Below, one piece after another: positions 10,568 to 23,260 of a DNA stretch of 64,000 nucleotides (position 1 is its first letter; every line of letters starts with the position of its first letter). The translations under genes were made by a program, and so were the position numbers. The notes under the pieces are model-generated. The model made no database searches and was not told where the DNA came from. It saw only the letters and a program-made list of their open reading frames with translations. Location: positions 206,102-270,101 of the forward strand of contig JAMXDE010000066.1 in the NCBI GenBank assembly GCA_026770025.1, in the 5' to 3' direction. Source of the DNA: Craspedostauros australis (taxonomy: Eukaryota; Bacillariophyta; Bacillariophyceae; Mastogloiales; Achnanthaceae).

Positions 10568-11370
10568 TCAGGGCTTCTTCCAGCCTTGCCAAGTCAGGTA
10601 ATAGAGAAAGAGACAGACTAAGTGATTAGAGCAGACCAGAGAAATTGGTTGTATGCATGTGAACAAAGTGTTGTGCAGAAGACCCGTGTTGCCTGTCATT
10701 GGAACGATTTTGGGTTTGCACAGTTGTCAATTCGAATGAATCCCATTGCGTCTTCGTTCTAAGACCAAAGGGAAAATATATGTTACCATAGCTCCCAGTT
10801 TTTGAGTTGGACAAGCAATCCACGCAGAGTTGCACGGTACGTTTCTCGTCGTGAATTCCTGTGGTGATGATTCCTCCGCCAGATTTCGGAATTGTCCTGT
10901 GAGGGCTCTCAATTCCTACTTCCGACGAAGAACAAGGAATCACCAACATGTCACGATCATCGACTGGATGGACTCGTTTTTAACCAATCATAGCGCGCGA
11001 CGTGGACAATGCGAATCGAAAGCAGCCTTCGACAGATGTCAACGGCACAAGTGTCGCGCGCGTGCGCGGAGCGCAAAAAATTCTTGTGCGGTCAAACGTT
11101 GCTCAGGCAGAGTGACAAATTTGAGTGTGCGAGATGCGTGTTGCCCCCAACGATGAATTCAGTAGTGGATGCTGGTTGTGCTTTCAATCACTTCCATGGA
11201 ACGATCTCTGATCATGGCAATTGGCAGTTGCAACACAGATTCTACAGGAGCTGCTTTTGTGGTTAGATTGTTGTTGCCGTTATTTTCGTTATTGTCGTTG
11301 TTGCCATTGTTGCCATTGTTGTTGTCATTGCTGTTGGCATTGTTGTCATTGCTGTTGTCATTGTTGTCAT
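10568..11370. other. No gene recognised
   Basis: This is the remaining 3' side of the dead Harbinger copy and the approach to the microsatellite. Short frames exist on the minus strand at 10626-10949, but nothing has a recognisable domain. From about 11270 the sequence grades into imperfect TTG/TCATTG repeats. Confidence 0.5.
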
Positions 11371-12072
<702 letters not shown>

Positions 12073-13165
12073 TAGCATCATAGCTCGTCGTGTGTTGGTG
12101 TGATAGAGGTTGGCGAACTTGGGGAGATTGCACCTGACACAACAGGACGACGAGCTGGGCTCTCTCCCACCAAGATCCCAATCGCCGCTGGTATTCGCTG
12201 CCAAATACAAGGTCTGTCCCTCTTTCGAAAAGATGTTGTGGGTCGTCGAGAAGAAATGATTGGTCGCTGAAAATTCAAACAGTTTCGTGGAGAACACCTC
12301 GCACCGAAGTTGTGTCAGAAATCAGAAGTTTAGGACCAAAATTTGAAGATGTCAGTTCTTTGTTCTAGTCCAAAACGTAAAATACGTTGAGAACAAGAAA
12401 ATGACACTTGTTTGGAAACAGGGAAGCACACGAAACTTCGTTCGATTCGGAAGAATCAAGTGATTGACACCGAAACTTGAAGCCAAGCGCAAAGCAGATG
12501 AACAACAGCCAGAAGCCAACGATGGCCATGAACAGCAGCAGAAGAGAGAACAAAGCAGTGTGAAAGTCAAGCTGGGCATCAAGATCTGGATTACCCACCA
12601 ACCCACAACTCTGGATTTTGACAACTGATCCACAGTCCAGACGAAGCAGAAGCCTCAGTATGCATGCTGCCACTTCACAATCCTCAACATTTCTTCGCAC
12701 CTAACCGCCTCACCATCGCGAAATGTGAGCGTGTCGATGATGGACACGACTGGAAATCAACCTGAAGCACGACTGGCGATTGCTAACTCCATGTGCCCCT
12801 TGACGTCCGCATGCCAAACGTTCCTAGTCGTAGACTAATGCGAAAAATATAAACTTTTTAAATATAAGGACCAGGAGTCTATTAATCCACTCATATACCC
12901 TCTACAACATAATAGGATGATTTTAGTCCTCAAATTAAAAATCGGCACGATTATACTATCGTATCCTGAATGGGGTCCTATGTTCTTGTGATTGTGCAGA
13001 TGGAACACAAGATACAGACGGATGGAGCATGGAGCATGGCTGTGTGGATGGTGGTTGATGTGTCTGCGTTGTTTGGCATCACGGAAATTGCGCGAAATCG
13101 TGGAAATCGATGACCCATCCGACTTTTGTTCGTCATTGACATCATCATCCACGATTGAATCCTTG
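12073..13165. other. No gene recognised
   Basis: About 1.1 kb lies between the microsatellite and the left end of Harbinger A. Open frames such as 12365-12700 and 12835-13257 on the minus strand have no recognisable domain, and the second runs into the Harbinger terminal repeat. Confidence 0.45.
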
Positions 13166-13196
13166 GGAACCGCGGTAAAGACCATATAATGGTCGG
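13166..13196 (+). repeat. Left terminal inverted repeat of Harbinger A
   Basis: It begins GGAACCGCGG, contains GACCATATAATGGTC, and pairs with 23261-23291 in inverted orientation with a single mismatch. CTTG precedes it. Confidence 0.7.
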
Positions 13197-13272
13197 ATTT
13201 TGCTTTGCTCACGCTTGAGGCGTGTTGTACGGTTTTGGGATCTGTCGAGTCAAGCACTAATGGGATTACTAG

Positions 13273-16200
13273 TGCCTCAAAGAGCCGGACCCAAATGTTT
13301 GGCGATGTTTGGCGATGTTTGGCGATAATTGGCTACAGATTTTGGACCCGTTTTTCCCAAACTCAGACTTAAACTTATAGACACTCAATCGAATATCTCT
13401 TTGCATCTACCTAAACTTAAGACTCAGGGCTATCCAGGCAAGCAATAGCATTATCTTGTTGTTACTACTATCTAGTCGATCTTTTTGTGTTTGTTGACGC
13501 CCTTGGTGTGGTTTTGCCTTCGGACGACGGACGGACCGGGTGTTGTTTGGCGATGTTTGGCTACAAGTAGAATTCTACAGGAGTCCGGTAGGATCTGGCC
13601 TCTTTTTTCGAGAAATTCGACTCGCCATCTTTGAAGTCTCCGGACTTAGCGGTCTTTGGCCCAATCTGCACAATAGATATCATTTCAGAATCCTCTCTCC
13701 GAGTTGGTCACAACCATATGGTCTATATTGTGTTTGAGTGCGATGGCATGGTGGTATACTTGCGTTTAGTGCTCCCATGGAGGTCGGAACGATATTTGAC
13801 CACTCGGATCCACTCTCGGAAGCATGTCTGAAAATTAATTTCCGTTGTTCGCGTCATCATGACGTCATGAGGAGGACGTAGCAACACACCTGCGACCATG
13901 GCAACAGCAACAGATGCAACAGCAACAACAGGTGCAGCACCAGCTTTTCTCTGCCCCAACCGACATCGCCCTCCTCTCTATCTACTCTCCACTGAACATC
14001 GCACCATGAAGATCCGTCCTGGAAGCCACGTATCGAGTCCCTGCGGACCTCTTGTGACCTCTGCAAACAGCAAGGGCAAGGTCCGAAGCGTCCTGTACGG
14101 TGTCGTCCTTAAGTCCCTCCCCAAGAATCACTGGGTTGTGCACTGGCGTTCCATCAATGCAGTGTGTCAACATGCAGGGACCAAGCTCACCCTCCTGGAC
14201 AAGACGCGAGTCGATTTGGACAGCAGCTGTGTCGAGGAGCTCATCCGCACGCAGAGTGTTGGGAAAGGATCAGCTGATCTAGACAAATTGTACAAGACTT
14301 CGCGATACCACAAGCTCTGTCACACCACATCAACGTTCAGTGACACATCTTACTCGCAACGCTCCAATGTCTCATCCCTTCCTAACAGCGCATCAGCCAG
14401 CCATGGCGCAGACATGGACGTCTCCAACCGAAACACGGATGGATCTGCGCCAGGAATCTCGATTTGCGGCGACGATGATGCAACAGGTGACCTGCATTCA
14501 ACGTTTGACCCAAGCACAGGCGATTTGCTTGCGGGTGATGAATTCGACTACATCATGCTACGTGAACAAGAGCCAGCAGGATACTCACACATGGAGGAGA
14601 AGAATGAATTGATGAATACTACAGTCACAGTTGGCAAGCAGAAGCATGCAGTGTCATGGACAGTAGTTGATGACGATTCTATTCAACACCGCAACGACGA
14701 GCCTCAAACCAAGCTTGGTGTGGCAGGTTTTGACTTCGGCAAAAAATGTTTGCGAGATGACACCAATCGCGACCGGATTAACCTGCTGGGACTGGTGCAA
14801 CATCTGTGGCCAGGCGACTGGAAGCGACAAATCGACGCTCTCAACAGGCGAATCATCGCAGGCGTAATTGATGTTGGCGGGAGGCGCAACCAAGACCCTG
14901 TGTCGGAGCGCGAACTGTGGGTGTTTTTTGGGATCATGCTTGTTGGCAAGCTGGATTCCACCACAAAGCTCTGGGGCGACCGGATGAGTGAAGGCTTCTG
15001 TGACGTAAGAGATCTCACAAAGCACATGCCTTTCCACCGATTCAAGCACATCCGCGAACACTTCATTCCTTACCTGTTCTCTGACCCGGCCAGGCAACAC
15101 AGCGACAAGTGGTGGCAAATTCAACCTGGGGTGGAGTTATTCAACAAACGTCGTTGTGACACGATCATTCCGGGTCAGGTAAAAGTCATGGACGAAAGCA
15201 TGACTGCGTATAAGCCTCGTCTGACGCCCACTGGAAACCTTCCACATCTGACGCACATTCCGCGCAAGCCGGAACCACTTGGGGTGGAGTTTAAAACCAT
15301 TGCTGATGGCGAAACCGGTATCATGCTTCATTTGGAGATTCAACGCGGAAAGCGAGAGATGGACAAGGCCGATCACGTGAGAGATTGTGGGAAAGCAACT
15401 GTTGCCTGTTCTCTGCGCATGGCTCTGGCAACGCATGACATTGGGCGAAACAACATCCACATCGACACGTCAGAGTTTTCCTTCCCAAGAAGCATTTTCA
15501 TTGGAGATTCGTGGTTCGCCTCTGTGCAGACGTGCTCGGAGATCGCTGTGAAGGCAAATTCAGGATTCATTGGAATCATCAAAACCTCGTCCGCCGGCTT
15601 CCCACTCAAGTTCCTCCAAGAAAAGATGAGCGACTGGCCCTCCGGAACACAGCTGCTTCTGAAACGCAACCGCGACGATGGGGATGTTGATCGTGATGAT
15701 ACCGCAACAGAAATATACGCCCTGGGATACAAGTACTCGCGCAATTCAGTGATTCCATTTGTGTTCTCCTCTGGATCAGGACATTTGGGGGCATTCACAC
15801 CCTACATCGCAAGATGGATCGACGACGAACGCAGGCATCGAACGAAGGAGGTTCCACGACCCGAGGTGGCGAGTAAGTATTTTGGTGCATGCAATGCCGT
15901 GGACACGCACAATCATGTTCGCCAAGATGTGTTGGGACTCGAGAGGATCTGGGTGACAAAGGACGGGTATTTCCGCCTGGTGACAACTTTGTTCGCCCTC
16001 ACTGTCGTGGATACAATGAAGGCATACACATATCATCTCGGTTCTCGCCACAGGCACAAACAGGTTACGCTGCGAACCTTCATCAACATGCTCGCGCAGG
16101 ACATGATCTGCAACAACGAACATGACACGCCACGGTGTCTGGAAACCACATCTATTCTACCACAAGGGCACGCTTGCAATAACGTGGACGACGGGACGAA

Positions 16201-17043
16201 TAAATCCAACGAGCCAAACGACAGCGCGACCAACAACAACAGCCAACCACAACAGCAACAGAAACAATCATCACACCGAAGCGGCCATCACCACCTGGTG
16301 AAATCACAGAAAAAACTGCCAAATGTGTACAAGGATCGGAAAGGGCGCTTGAGACGAGGACAGAGATCTGCTCGAGGACGATGTATCGTCTGCAACAAGC
16401 TGGTTGTCTTCGTCTGCGAACATTGTCCATCAGCTGCGCCTGGGACGCCCGTGTGGTGCTGCCCAGCAGTCCCAAAAAAAAGTGACACCCGCACATGCTT
16501 CCACACACATGCCACGAGCAACGAGGGAAATTCACACTAATCAATAAATACACTTACATACAGTATAATCTGTGTGCGTGTGGAGAGGGCATCAATTGAT
16601 TGATTTGACTGTGCTGTTGTCTCTCGCCAAGGGTGTTGGCGATTCTTCGTGAACGAAATTGTGAGGAGGGGAAGCGAAGATGATGTGTGTGACGAGTCCA
16701 AACGTGTCTGTGGTGCCCAAACACGTCTCGAATGCCTGAAAGCATTCATGAATGAAAAGGGTGCTTGACAGATCACATCAGTGCTCACCGAGCAAGAGAG
16801 CAACGGCCACCAAACTTTAGGATTGTATATATAAACTATATACTATGCTACAATAGAAATACGAGTACAGGAACACGCACAAGAGCTAAGTCCGGAGAGT
16901 TTAACTTTGGTTGATGCTGTTTTTGGCCTTTTTTTGTTCGGGACTTAAGTAGAAAATGTACTACATTCTACAGAGCAGTTTCTGTGATCCAAACATCGCC
17001 AAACATCGCCAATTTGTTTGGCTACAGCCGGCTCTTTGAGGCA
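13273..17043 (+). mobile_element. piggyBac-type DNA transposon, complete
   Basis: A perfect 16-bp inverted repeat TGCCTCAAAGAGCCGG starts at 13273 and ends at 17043. CTAG flanks it on both sides (13269-13272 and 17044-17047). Inside each end is a tandem of the 10-mer TTTGGCGATG (three units from 13298, and inverted copies at about 16993-17015). The 3,771-bp element carries one transposase gene on the plus strand and lies about 100 bp inside the left end of Harbinger A, so it inserted later. Standard piggyBac duplicates TTAA. CTAG is a different 4-bp palindrome and may be a variant target. Confidence 0.82.
13898..16540 (+). CDS. piggyBac-type transposase (DDE_Tnp_1_7 family)
   Basis: This 880-aa intact ORF performs cut-and-paste transposition of the surrounding element. 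The catalytic core shows the piggyBac landmarks KVMDESMTAY (D432), IFIGDSWFAS (D537) and NAVDTHNHVRQD (D669), plus the RKPEPLGVEFK block between the first two. The C-terminal tail (about 820-870) is cysteine-rich (CIVCNK, CEHC, WCCPA, CFHTH). This matches the zinc-binding cross-brace that piggyBac transposases use to bind the terminal repeats. The ATG at 13898 is the first in frame; a second possible start is the Met of MKIRPGS. The length exceeds the roughly 600 aa of the insect type because of a longer N-terminal region. All key residues are present, so activity is possible. Confidence 0.93.
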   Translation: MATATDATATTGAAPAFLCPNRHRPPLYLLSTEHRTMKIRPGSHVSSPCGPLVTSANSKGKVRSVLYGVVLKSLPKNHWVVHWRSINAVCQHAGTKLTLLDKTRVDLDSSCVEELIRTQSVGKGSADLDKLYKTSRYHKLCHTTSTFSDTSYSQRSNVSSLPNSASASHGADMDVSNRNTDGSAPGISICGDDDATGDLHSTFDPSTGDLLAGDEFDYIMLREQEPAGYSHMEEKNELMNTTVTVGKQKHAVSWTVVDDDSIQHRNDEPQTKLGVAGFDFGKKCLRDDTNRDRINLLGLVQHLWPGDWKRQIDALNRRIIAGVIDVGGRRNQDPVSERELWVFFGIMLVGKLDSTTKLWGDRMSEGFCDVRDLTKHMPFHRFKHIREHFIPYLFSDPARQHSDKWWQIQPGVELFNKRRCDTIIPGQVKVMDESMTAYKPRLTPTGNLPHLTHIPRKPEPLGVEFKTIADGETGIMLHLEIQRGKREMDKADHVRDCGKATVACSLRMALATHDIGRNNIHIDTSEFSFPRSIFIGDSWFASVQTCSEIAVKANSGFIGIIKTSSAGFPLKFLQEKMSDWPSGTQLLLKRNRDDGDVDRDDTATEIYALGYKYSRNSVIPFVFSSGSGHLGAFTPYIARWIDDERRHRTKEVPRPEVASKYFGACNAVDTHNHVRQDVLGLERIWVTKDGYFRLVTTLFALTVVDTMKAYTYHLGSRHRHKQVTLRTFINMLAQDMICNNEHDTPRCLETTSILPQGHACNNVDDGTNKSNEPNDSATNNNSQPQQQQKQSSHRSGHHHLVKSQKKLPNVYKDRKGRLRRGQRSARGRCIVCNKLVVFVCEHCPSAAPGTPVWCCPAVPKKSDTRTCFHTHATSNEGNSH

Positions 17044-17908
17044 CTAGAGCACGCCTTTCCCGTGTCAACATGACGTTGCGCTTATTTACGTACGTGTTCG
17101 ACATGTCCTGCACTGTGTGCCAATGCCAATGACGTCCGCTTCGCGCTCGTTCCACCCCTGTCGTGTCTGTTCCAAGACATGCCAATTTCCAGACCCACGA
17201 CATCGCAGCGCTGTGTTCTTGCCAATATGGCAGTCCCGTACGACAGCCTCGCTTTCCGCACAAATCTTGATTCGCAACAGCCGTTTGCGTTCTTCCGCTT
17301 CCTGCTCGTGGGGCTCCTGTTCACACCACGTTTGATTCAGGCGAAGGGCTCCCAACAATATGCACCATACCTCGTGCTCCAGAGACTCATTGGCTTTGAT
17401 TCGCCAACTGCAGAACTCAACCACGAGAAAAGGTCACATTCTCTTTGTTCGTGCCTGCCTCAGCGTCGCATGACTCCCCAATGTTCCTCGCGATGTTGAC
17501 CGCATTCTTTGCTGATGACCCATGGCGCTGGCACGCCAACCGTTGTGGGCAGTAGTGGTGACCACGAACCCGTCCCTCCGCTCTACGTCGTTGTGGTTGG
17601 GTGGCCAACATGCCTTTCTGATGTTGCCCTTCATTTGTCCATGACGTAAACCGGGACTCTCTTGGGCAAGCGTTGGTGTCTCCTCGTCTCCTTCGTCCTC
17701 CTGGACTGGCTATTCAGTGCGTCCCACAAGCAACCACAACAAGGTAGTCCTTCAAACCTCCAACAGCAAAACATAGCACTAAATTGACTACCCCGTTATC
17801 AGGACACCCTAACGAAACTCACTCAAACAGGCAAGGGGGGCATGTGGGATGAACCTTTTGTGCTTGCTAAAGTTGGGCTATTTGTTACTACTAAGTGGGA
17901 CGGGCTAA

Positions 17909-18918
17909 TTAGTGTGTCTGCTGTTCATCTGCTTGGGCGATGGCACGTTCGCGTGCTTCTTGCATCGCGACAACCACGTCAAACGAGGGGAAACCGTTGC
18001 TCAATTCAATTTGGGTGAGGATGGCAACCGCGTTGAATGCAAGGCGATGCTTGTCGACGTGGTGCCGCCACTTCAGGTGCATGCATTGCCAGTGCTTGAT
18101 TCGCCTGTTGACCGTTTCGTGGCGGCACCGCATGATGCCATCCGCGCGAAAAGTTGGGGGAAACACACAAGGGTCCCCACGGTATCCGGCATCTGCGACG
18201 ACGACTTCGTGTTGCACTAATTTCGGCTTCAGGCCCAGGCGGAAGATCGAAAGATCGTTCAACAGGCCACACGGGAAAGGCCCATTCGCCCAAACAATCT
18301 CGCCAGTAGAAATCGCAACAGCCAACTCGTAACGCAAACCGGCAGCGCGAAATTTGAACGAGTACCACTTCTTGTCAAACGGTTTCGGTTCGGTGATTCG
18401 CATGTCGGTCCCGTCAACAGTGACAAGAGCTTTTGCGTTGTGACTTGCGCCAACGAAACGACGGTTCCAGACGATCTGTCAATTGGAGCGGTACCAGGAA
18501 AAAGAACATGTGTGAGTGAATGGAGTGAAAATAATTTAGTGTCGTAGTTCGGGTGTGCGAATTTATTAGTACTTACAATGCGGTCCTTAACGGTTTCAAC
18601 GGCTGCCATCATCAGCCACATCCACTTGCGAAGTGTCTTCGCGGAACACTTGCACACTGCAGCGAGCGCAGTCTCAGACACGTACAGACGAAGAAACGCG
18701 CACGTCCAAAGGAGATGTTTGGGTTTGGCCCCGCGCGGGAGAGCTCGAGCGCCTACGAGCTCGTTCCACAAGATGTGCACGATGTCAGGATGCGTTCCGA
18801 ACACAGACGCGAACTGTCGCAACGATTCCACGGAAAGATCGTTCGCAAGCATGCCCCTTGGGCGAGACCCAATCAGTCCGAACCCCAAAACAGCGAAAGT
18901 TCCGCGTGGGAGTAACAT
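17909..18918 (-). CDS. Harbinger/IS5-like transposase A, two exons
   Basis: Exon 1 is 18918-18577 and exon 2 is 18475-17909. The intron 18476-18576 starts GTAAGT and ends CAG, and joining keeps the frame (KDRI to IVWNRRF). The 302-aa product has a helix-turn-helix-like N-terminal half (PKHLLWTCAFLRLY, LRKWMWLMMAAV). The DDE nuclease half has D135 (VTVDGTD), D209 (VVVADAGYRGD) and E234 (RHETVNRR), and the family block IVWANGPFPCGLLNDLSIFRLGL. The chosen start gives MLLPRGTF; an upstream ATG at 19065 would add 49 hydrophobic residues and looks less likely. It is transcribed away from the accessory gene at 21154-23092, inside the terminal repeats at 13166 and 23291. Intact, so potentially active. 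Confidence 0.9.
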
Positions 18919-19569
18919 GGTTTGTGTTCTTGCGAATTTGTGAGCTCTTTGTTCCTCTTCAAATATCAAAATGAGGCGAAAACCAACAATGTCAAAAAGT
19001 AGCCGTTGTAATAGTAGAAATAGCGCGCAAGCAAACTGCAACTTGGTAAGAGGAGGAAACAGCATTTCTCCGTGAACTCTGCGTGACTCCTGGTAGGCCA
19101 GTTGTTGTCTCCTTTTGCCGTTGGGGAGCTGCTCTCATGATGCGCTACCCAGGGCGCAAGACAGCAGAGAACGCAATAAACGCGTACTATTGTCCCACGA
19201 CGCCGCTGTCAAGGCGCTTCATCATGTCCAAGATGCCAGCAACGACAGAATTCAACGGACCAATACGTCAGATTCTATTCTTCGTCGCTGAATATTGTTA
19301 TGATCCCTGCGTCTTCATGACAGCGTGGGGGCTGTCATGGACGAACGAGTGCGCTGTGCCCTTTGTACGCGTTTGCAAGCAAGGCACGCTGCGGAGGGCG
19401 GAGAAACGATGTTTCGAGCAGGAGTCATCCTCTGTGAAGTCTCATCCTTGCCAACACAGTACTGCATTCTACTACTACTCCATTCCCGAGTGGACTTCCA
19501 CACAGTCAGAAGATAATTGATCACCAGTCATGATTACGCTAAACCGAACCTCGCAACGCATTTGAAATC

Positions 19570-19935
19570 CTGCCCGATGTCGGGACTAGGTCGTGTTCAC
19601 GTCGCACTCATGTCGCGTTTACGTTGCGTCCACATGCGTCCGTGTGGAGTTCGCGTCGTGCTCTCGTCGTGTTCATGTCGCGTTTACGTTGGGTGCATGT
19701 CGCGTGCAACTCACGTTGACGTTGCGTGCATGTTGCGTTGGCGATGCGCCCAGGTCGTGTTCACGTTGCGTCCATGTTGCGTCGACGATGCGTCCATGTC
19801 GCGTTCACGATGCGTGCATGTTGCGCTCACGTTGCTTTCGTGTTGCGCTCGCGCCGTGTTCACGCCGTGTTCGCGTCGCGTTCGCGTTGCGCTCGCGCCA
19901 TGTTCACGTCGCGCTCGTGTGACGTCGATCGCACG
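19570..19935. repeat. Degenerate CGTGTTCACGTTGCG tandem array
   Basis: The sequence is built of variants of CATGTTGCGTTC, ACGTCGCGCTCGTG and similar blocks with a step near 12 bp. Several frames stay open through it, giving Arg/Val/His/Cys-rich peptides that are best read as repeat artefacts. Confidence 0.7.
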
Positions 19936-20269
19936 TCGTTACCACTCCCTTTTGGTGTCCATCTCTGCAAGATCAACATGTCACATACGACACTATAACT
20001 TATAGGAATTTGTCGCAATGCACTACGTTCCTAGTATTCAAAACATGCAGAGTACAACTCTCATGCTAATTGTGATTGTAAATGCTGTAACCAATCAACA
20101 GCAACCAAATATTCTGAATGGTATCGACGGTATGCTGTTATCCATCGAAGCTTATTGTAGTTTATGCACTATTTCGCTGTTTACAACACAACTTGACTCG
20201 ATAACGTAGCATAGTACAGATTGAGTGCTTGTCACAGCGACAAATCTGCGGTAATTGGATGCTCATTTG

Positions 20270-20470
20270 GTGCTCATTTCGTGTCGATGTGTTCTCTGTG
20301 ACTGTCCTGTGCCGTGTCTCCGGACGTCCTGGCTCGTGTCTGGTGCGATTCTGTGCCGTGTCTGAGGACGTCCTGGCTCGTTTCTATCACGATTCTATGT
20401 TACGCCCACGAAGATCCTGGTTCGTATCTGCGGTTATTCCATGTCGTGTCGGTGTCTATTCCGATGCTTG
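20270..20470. repeat. About 55-bp degenerate direct repeats
   Basis: Blocks resembling GATTCTGTGCCGTGTC followed by GACGTCCTGGCTCG recur about three times at roughly 55-bp spacing, with increasing divergence to the right. Confidence 0.6.
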
Positions 20471-21153
20471 ACGTTTAGAGGCACATGGTGCAGCGCACGC
20501 GAGTCAAACATCGGTGCTCCAACGGCTCCCCAGATACCAGCTCCCCACGTCGTGCGCCATGAAGCACATGGTGAAAAGTCAACGAGGAAGACAAGTGGCC
20601 GGCGAATACGCCGGGCGAGTGTCGCACACGACAGAAGAACCATGTGCCTCCACAATCGTCGACTCACCGGAGCCATCCTTTTGCGTACGTTGAGCGTTGA
20701 GTCTAGACTAACGGTAGGTATACACTTATATGCCTAGGGATATAGTATAAGATGCTAATAGTAACATATATATATAGTAGATGCATACATTCATTCTAAG
20801 TACAGCTAGAGCAAGCCATACTGAACGTGGGATCGACCAGGCAAACAGCATGCGTTGAAAACTAAATGGGCAGAGTAGAGCTCTACACCACACGTGTTTT
20901 GTACAGTGTTTCTCCTGCCGATGTTTCGCGTTGACTGTTACCACGCTGCGACACGTTGATTGATGGCTCCCTCATCCTCTCAAGCACGGATGCTGCACAT
21001 CACAAGCCGCATGTTGATCACGCGCGGCAACCTCTACTCTGCGGAATGCAACGAAGTCAAGATGCAGTCTCATCTCATAATCGCCTTAGATTCAACATTG
21101 ACAGACGTGTACTTGTTGCTGATCCGCCATTCAACAGTAAGTGCCACTGCAAC

Positions 21154-23092
21154 ATGCCAAGAAAAGCTACTACGGAGAAACATGACAGTCCCGATGGGGT
21201 CGCATGGAACGAGTCGCTGTACCCGCAGATCCGCGCACTCAGGGCACAGCTCGAGAGCGGTGCCATCCCCATGGATAAGCCCGCAAGACTCGTTTGGAGC
21301 GAGAACGGCGACTTGGCGTTCTTGTCGAAGCGCAACTTTGCTCGCAACCTGCGCAATTTGCGCAAATCCGTGCAAAGAAGTCGCGCCAAGAAGCAAGCCA
21401 AAGCTGGTACGTCACTGCGTGTTTGTGAACCAGACACATCATTTCCGAATGAACAAATTTGCAACCGTTACTAACCCGTTATCCAGTGCGAATGGACACC
21501 AAAAAATCTCCGAACGTTTCTGATCTTGTCGCTAATGCTGCACAATACAAACAACAATTCGACAACACCATCGCAAAAGTATCAACCCAGAAACCCGAAG
21601 ACGCGAAGCAAACGATGGACACATTCTCTCGTTTGGCGTACGCCTCCCCACCAACCGGCGAAACCGAAGTTGGGACAACTGCCCGTCCGTCCGCCCCACC
21701 AATCCATGCGCACGTCGCGGCACCTGTCCCCACCCATCTGCCACCTGTCCCCACCAATCCGCCACCAACCCCCAGACCTGCATACGACGCGGCGAGCATG
21801 ATGACTGTTGCTCCTCCTGAGCCCTCGTCTGTTCCTGTGGCTTCTCCTGCTGCTGTTCGTCCTGCCTCTGCTACCAGCATGCTCGTGAACAATGCCGTAT
21901 CTGGGACACCCTTCCAAGAGGGTCTGAGTCGTGCGCAATCCATTTCTGATTGGATGAACAAGAACACCCTGGTCTTCTTACCTGCTGTGCGTCACGTGTA
22001 CTCTCCCCAAGGCCATGGCGAGGTGCTTGAAGTTACTTTCGAGTTGCCAGGTGGGACTTGCTATGGTGACGTCAAAGCGTCAATCAAGGAGCAAGGACGC
22101 GTTTTGGAGGTGGGGTTGAAGCAGAACCACGAACTCGGATCCACTGCAGCTACGGACAAGGAGCTGCTTGACTGCCTGAACGAGAAGCTGCCTACACACT
22201 TCAACATGCGCTCTTTTCAGGGACAACGCGAGCGGGGCGAGTCGTACGCGCTTGCTGTCCGCAGGATGTGTCGCGGACATCCCCAACCGTACCGCATTCA
22301 CAGGGAGATTCTCCCCATCCAAGTGAGTGATCGTTTTGAGATGACCACTGATCATGCAATGCACGGCGTCGACTTCCTCAATCCGGCCGTCAATCTCAAT
22401 GACCGTGACAGCGAGGTGGAGGCTGATGCGCCTCTCTTGATTGTTCGGTTGGTACCGGTGTACTCCGCGAATCCAGTGGTGCACAGCGCCACCAACTTGG
22501 CACGCTACGGGCGCAAGGCGGAGAATAGAACAACTAAGCATCCCGCGGGCATTACAATGGATGGGGATGATTACTCCTCGCTTGGGGAGGACGAAGTCAC
22601 ATTTGTTCCGTCCTCTGCTGCTCCTCCCCCGTTTCCACAAGGCCGCCGAGGAACCGGATCCGGAGAATGTTTCGAGGTAAGCCCCATCGATGCCACACTC
22701 GCCTCTTGCGCATGACATCAACTTGCACACTCACACCTGCTTTCTTTTTGTTTCCGATTGGCCAGTCTGCTCCTGCGCCATCTCGTGTGTCCGTGAACAG
22801 GATGACAGTCGCTCGTCGCGCGCGCCGTTCTGCTTCTCGCAAACGTGCTCCCCGTGCCATGGCATGCCGTTCCAGCCCAGCAGCTGTTCCTTCTGTCCCC
22901 GTCTCGGTCGTGATGCCGCCTCCTGTCCCCTCCTGCGCCCGCGCACCGCGCATCGCTAAAACGAAGCGTAGAAAGCGTGAGGCTGTGTTGATCGACCTCC
23001 ACATGGACAGCGATAGCGACAGCGATTTCGAAGTCACACCAGCACCTGCGAACTTGAAAAAAGGCGATGACAACAGCACAGAGACCGAGTGA
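21154..23092 (+). CDS. Harbinger A accessory protein, three exons, unknown family
   Basis: Exons are 21154-21406, 21487-22676 and 22766-23092. Introns 21407-21486 (phase 1) and 22677-22765 (phase 0) have GT-AG ends and the joined frame is open for 589 aa. Visible parts: a basic N-terminal segment with KRNFARNLRNLRK (residues 60-71); a Pro/Thr/Val-rich linker; a central domain starting DWMNKNTLVF with FELPGGTC (LPGGTC at 271-276) and ending APLLIVRLVP; and a basic stretch (RRARRSASRKR) before an acidic DSDSDSDFE end. The gene at 32496-34803 is homologous throughout and has the same two intron positions. The central VxFxLPGGT..DV pattern loosely recalls Hsp20/CS beta-sandwich domains (inference). 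A DNA-binding partner of the transposase, comparable to the Myb-like second protein of plant PIF/Harbinger, is the natural hypothesis. Confidence 0.85.
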
Positions 23093-23260
23093 GACTATCC
23101 CGACCACCCCTCAACACACGAACAAGAATAACACTATTAACGAATAACTCTAATCACCATGATCACACTAGGACGATTTGTTGTCTACGGTAGTACCTTC
23201 TAGATAGTCTAATTTGTTGCAACGGATTACTTGGACTACTATTGGAGTCCCATCGGCAAA

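Larger units (their letters stand above)
18919..21153. other. Divergent intergenic spacer of Harbinger A
   Basis: This region separates the leftward transposase from the rightward accessory gene and presumably holds both promoters. It contains two degenerate tandem arrays (about 19570-19935 and 20270-20470). Open frames inside it have no recognisable domain. Confidence 0.6.

Noticed and set aside
16961-17263. A gene interrupted by the piggyBac element (frames on both sides join across CTAG)
   Set aside because: The joined frame ends within the terminal repeat of Harbinger A and has no recognisable domain; the agreement of frames is a one-in-three chance.
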